A stretch of 64,000 nucleotides of DNA, from assembly GCF_003086295.3 (NCBI RefSeq), contig NC_092048.1:1617001-1681000 (forward strand), written 5' to 3'. The position numbers and the translations under genes are program-made. The notes beneath the pieces are model-generated. The model did no database searches. It was not told the DNA's origin and saw only the letters and a list, made by a program, of their open reading frames with translations. Below, piece by piece: positions 61,240 to 64,000 of the stretch; position 1 is the stretch's first letter, and each line of letters begins with the position of its first letter. The DNA is from Arachis hypogaea. Taxonomy: Eukaryota; Streptophyta; Magnoliopsida; Fabales; Fabaceae.

Positions 61240-62450
61240 TTAATACCGAAGGTCTCAACTTCTCAAGGCAAACTATAGTTGAAAATATAAACTTTATACG
61301 TATATAAATAAAGAAGCCTAATCTAAAAAAAAAAAATACACAACACTGACAAAAAACTTTCTCTCCCTATGTATACACTCATATAAAAAGTGAATATACA
61401 TACATATGAATTATCTTAGTTATATTGAGATCATAATATTGGAAAATATTAATACTATAATTCTCTATTTATACCTCTTATTTTATATTTATTTTTTTTC
61501 TTATTTATTGAACCAAATAAATAAAATAAAAATTTGTAAAATTGTATAACATGGAACTGAAATATATTTCGTAACTTATATATGATGAGCATCTTTGAAT
61601 AGTCTTTGATAAGATGATACTGTACAAATTAAAGTCATACTACAATAATGGAAGTAATAATTGTAACTCTGATGAGATAGGTTTTTTTTTTGTTTTTTTT
61701 TTTTGTTTTTTTTTTGTTTTTTTTGTTTTGTTTTGTTTTAATAAGCTACTGCAAACAATAATAGAGGGCAAGCTAAGAATTTAACGTGTACGATATATAT
61801 TTATTATATGAAATATTTTTTAAATATTTAAATTAATAAAAAAATTTACGAAAATTTTTTTTAGATTTGTATAAATTTTTACATATTTTTTATTAGCATT
61901 ATAAAATTTTTTTTAGTCAATAAAAATTAAATTTTAGATCTTTAAATCATAAAAATTTTGATATTATATTATTATAATATATAAGAGTGTGTTAGAAATA
62001 ACACTTTATTTTTTATTTTTTAGTTTTTTTAATAAGCCACTATAAGTAATGATAGAAATATAATTATTTATGTTATATTTTTTTATTAATTTAAATTTTT
62101 GAAAAAAGTGATATTATGATATAGTAACAGAATTTTATATGCCAAAAATTTAGAATTTAATTTTTGGTGAATCAAAAAAAAAAAAAAGAGAAGATTTATA
62201 TAAAAAGTCAAACAAACTCAAAAAAGATTTTTATTTGAGAGAAATGTGTTAAAAATATAATTATTCACGTTACTTCTTACTATGAACTTAAACTTAAAAA
62301 AAAAGTGATATTATGATAAGTAATAACAGAAGACAAACTAAGAATCTAACATGTAGGAGATATATATTATTGTCATGATATTATCTTTTCTAAACATTTA
62401 AATTAATAAAAAATATATATAAATAATTATATTTATAATTATTAAAAACC
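61240..62450. other. Downstream region of P450-6
   Basis: AT-rich; a T-rich run with interspersed G lies at 61681-61740. No gene or bounded transposon is seen. Confidence 0.5.
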
Positions 62451-63113
62451 TTAACAAATTAAGTAAGGTGTTGGCTTCAAATAAAGTGGTTGTTTCTTGC
62501 TAATGTTCAACCCACTTATCTCACTCATATCTATCAATGCACTATTATTATTAGGAACATTCCAATCAAACCAATAAAGAAGATTAGCAATCACATACTC
62601 AAGAGAAGCAACTCCAAATGAAATTCCAGGACAACCCCTTCTCCCAATACCAAATGGAATAAATTGAGAATCTATCCCCTTGTAATCAATTTGTTGGTTA
62701 CCTTCAAATCTTTCAGGAATAAACTCTTCAGCATTGTCCCATAATTTAGGATCTCTATGAATTGCATATGAATTTATATATACTGTTACTTTTTTGGGAA
62801 TGTAATACCCTTTTATTTCCACACTATTTGCTGTTTCTCTTGGAATTAAAAGTGGACCCGGTGGATGTAATCTAAGAGTTTCTTTGATTACACACTTCAT
62901 GTACTTCATTTGATTTAAGTCATTTTCTTCTATCATGGATTTTCCACCCACAATTCTTCTTACCTCTTCTTGAACTTTCTTCATTACCTTTGGATTGTTA
63001 GCAAGTTCTGCAAAGGCCCATTCAATAGTTGTTGAAACACTGTCACTTCCTCCCACTAACAAATCCTACAATTAAGGAAGATGCATAATTAATTTATTGT
63101 AAATTATCTTAAC

Positions 63114-63151
<38 letters not shown>

Positions 63152-63157
63152 TAAATA

Positions 63158-63189
<32 letters not shown>

Positions 63190-64000
63190 GCATTTAAGCA
63201 CTTTTCAGTCTTAACATAAATATTTGAAAGTTATTTTAAATAATAAATAACTTTCAAATATTAAATAAAATATCAAAAAAATAGTCATGACAAATAATTA
63301 ACTATTATTGTTGAGAATCTTTATATTCTTTTAAGGATAAATCACATAAACAAAATGAATGGCCACTAATATTATGTGATTGTCTTAATAAACTATTTTT
63401 AGTTATATATTTATCCTCCTTAATTTTTTTTATCGTAAATTGAAGCTTTTTTTATTTGTCTTATGTTATTTTTTATTTTTGGAGTTTATCAAAGATTAAA
63501 CTCTTAACTTTTCGAACACGGAGTTCTGATATTATGTTATAAAGTCACTTATTCTAAAAATTTAAACTGATAAAAAAAGACAACATTAATAGTTATATCT
63601 TTAATACTTCTTCTCAAACAAGAGCCTCTTTTGGATTTGTTTGATTTTGCATAGATCTTCTTTTCTCTTTTACAGATAATTAGAACAATTTACAATTTAC
63701 AAATAAATAGTATTATCCTTCCACAATTTAGTAATGTGTGCATCTAATAAAATACTAAATTTTTACACCCTACCATATCATCCTTGCCAATTCAAGATTC
63801 TATATTTGTATGAACAAATAAATAATATTTACTTAAGAAGTGATTACTTTAAAGGGATATATATGGTAATAAAAGTAAGAGAGGATTGAAATCAAACCAA
63901 GAGGAGTGCTTTCATGGTATCTCCATTGAGCTCAAACTCAAGCATGTCCCTCTCTTGAAGTTGAAGAAGTATATCAACAAAGTCTTTATTATTGTCATCT
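62451..64000 (-). CDS. P450-6: CYP71-type cytochrome P450, 5' part outside window
   Basis: Exon 3 is complete (62451-63065, 204 codons plus stop), intron 2 spans 63066-63897, and the last 34 codons of exon 2 are visible (63898-64000). The rest lies beyond the window. The exon shows ETLR, PERF and the heme loop PFGIGRRGCPG, all intact. It begins DLLVGGSDS where the intact paralogues read DMF(V/A)xxSDT, so the I-helix Thr is Ser, as in the pseudogene at 31560-31833. The weak exon 2 donor GTTTGA is the same as in P450-4. No disabling lesion is visible. Probably a functional ER monooxygenase; substrate unknown. Confidence 0.9.
63113..63189. repeat. (AAT)n-(ATT)n inverted microsatellite
   Basis: An AAT array (63113-63151) faces an ATT array (63157-63189) across a few bases in intron 2 of P450-6. 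It can fold into an AT-only hairpin. Confidence 0.9.

Noticed and set aside
1..64000. CRISPR array, riboswitch, phage or bacterial operon
   Set aside because: All direct repeats found are microsatellites, minisatellites or transposon parts; gene structure is eukaryotic with introns.

Overview
This is a plant nuclear window, most likely from a legume and probably peanut (Arachis). The evidence is the AT-rich, intron-containing, transposon-dense sequence, A-type cytochrome P450s resembling legume CYP71 proteins, and a 142-bp MITE family that I recall as very common in Arachis sequence. The genus call is inference. I see no bacterial operons, CRISPR arrays or functional tRNA/rRNA genes.

The backbone is a tandem CYP71-type cytochrome P450 cluster. 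P450-1 (127-2027, 3' part outside the window), P450-2 (7962-10728), P450-3 (14161-18472), P450-4 (23724-27839) and P450-6 (62451-64000, 5' part outside the window) lie on the minus strand. P450-5 (45910-49597) is inverted onto the plus strand. A truncated exon-3 pseudogene lies at 31560-31833. P450-2, -3, -4 and -5 can each be spliced into one open frame of 522, 530, 515 and 525 residues, with membrane anchor, proline hinge, I-helix, ExxR, PERF and heme-cysteine motifs. All use three exons and phase-0 introns. They split into two groups by the position of the first intron: P450-1/-2/-5 have it about 15 codons further downstream than P450-3/-4. P450-6 and the pseudogene join the second group by sequence.

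The spaces between and inside the genes are filled by transposable elements, many with exact target-site duplications (TSDs). 0-14 kb: Mutator-type MITEs, a TRIM-type LTR element with a 25-bp minisatellite, RTE-LINE tails and a hAT MITE. 14-28 kb: P450-3 and P450-4, with MITEs in their introns and several (ATT)n arrays. 28-35 kb: a duplicated non-coding block, two identical 16-bp poly(A)-ended micro-insertions, a SINE, and a 1,701-bp Pack-MULE carrying three intron-separated exons of a DEAD-box RNA helicase (RH29/Dbp10-like). 35-40 kb: a decayed LINE with an RRM-type ORF1. 41-45 kb: a 4,064-bp hAT element with a broken transposase. 45-50 kb: P450-5. 51-61 kb: a degraded Ty1/copia element whose 3' LTR is split by a 4,479-bp CACTA element, followed by a second copia remnant.

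The P450s are expected to be ER-anchored heme monooxygenases supplied with electrons by NADPH-P450 reductase. Clustering of close paralogues suggests specialised metabolism, but no substrate can be read from the sequence. P450-1 and P450-2 show a 224-bp tract with one mismatch inside otherwise diverged genes, which suggests gene conversion.
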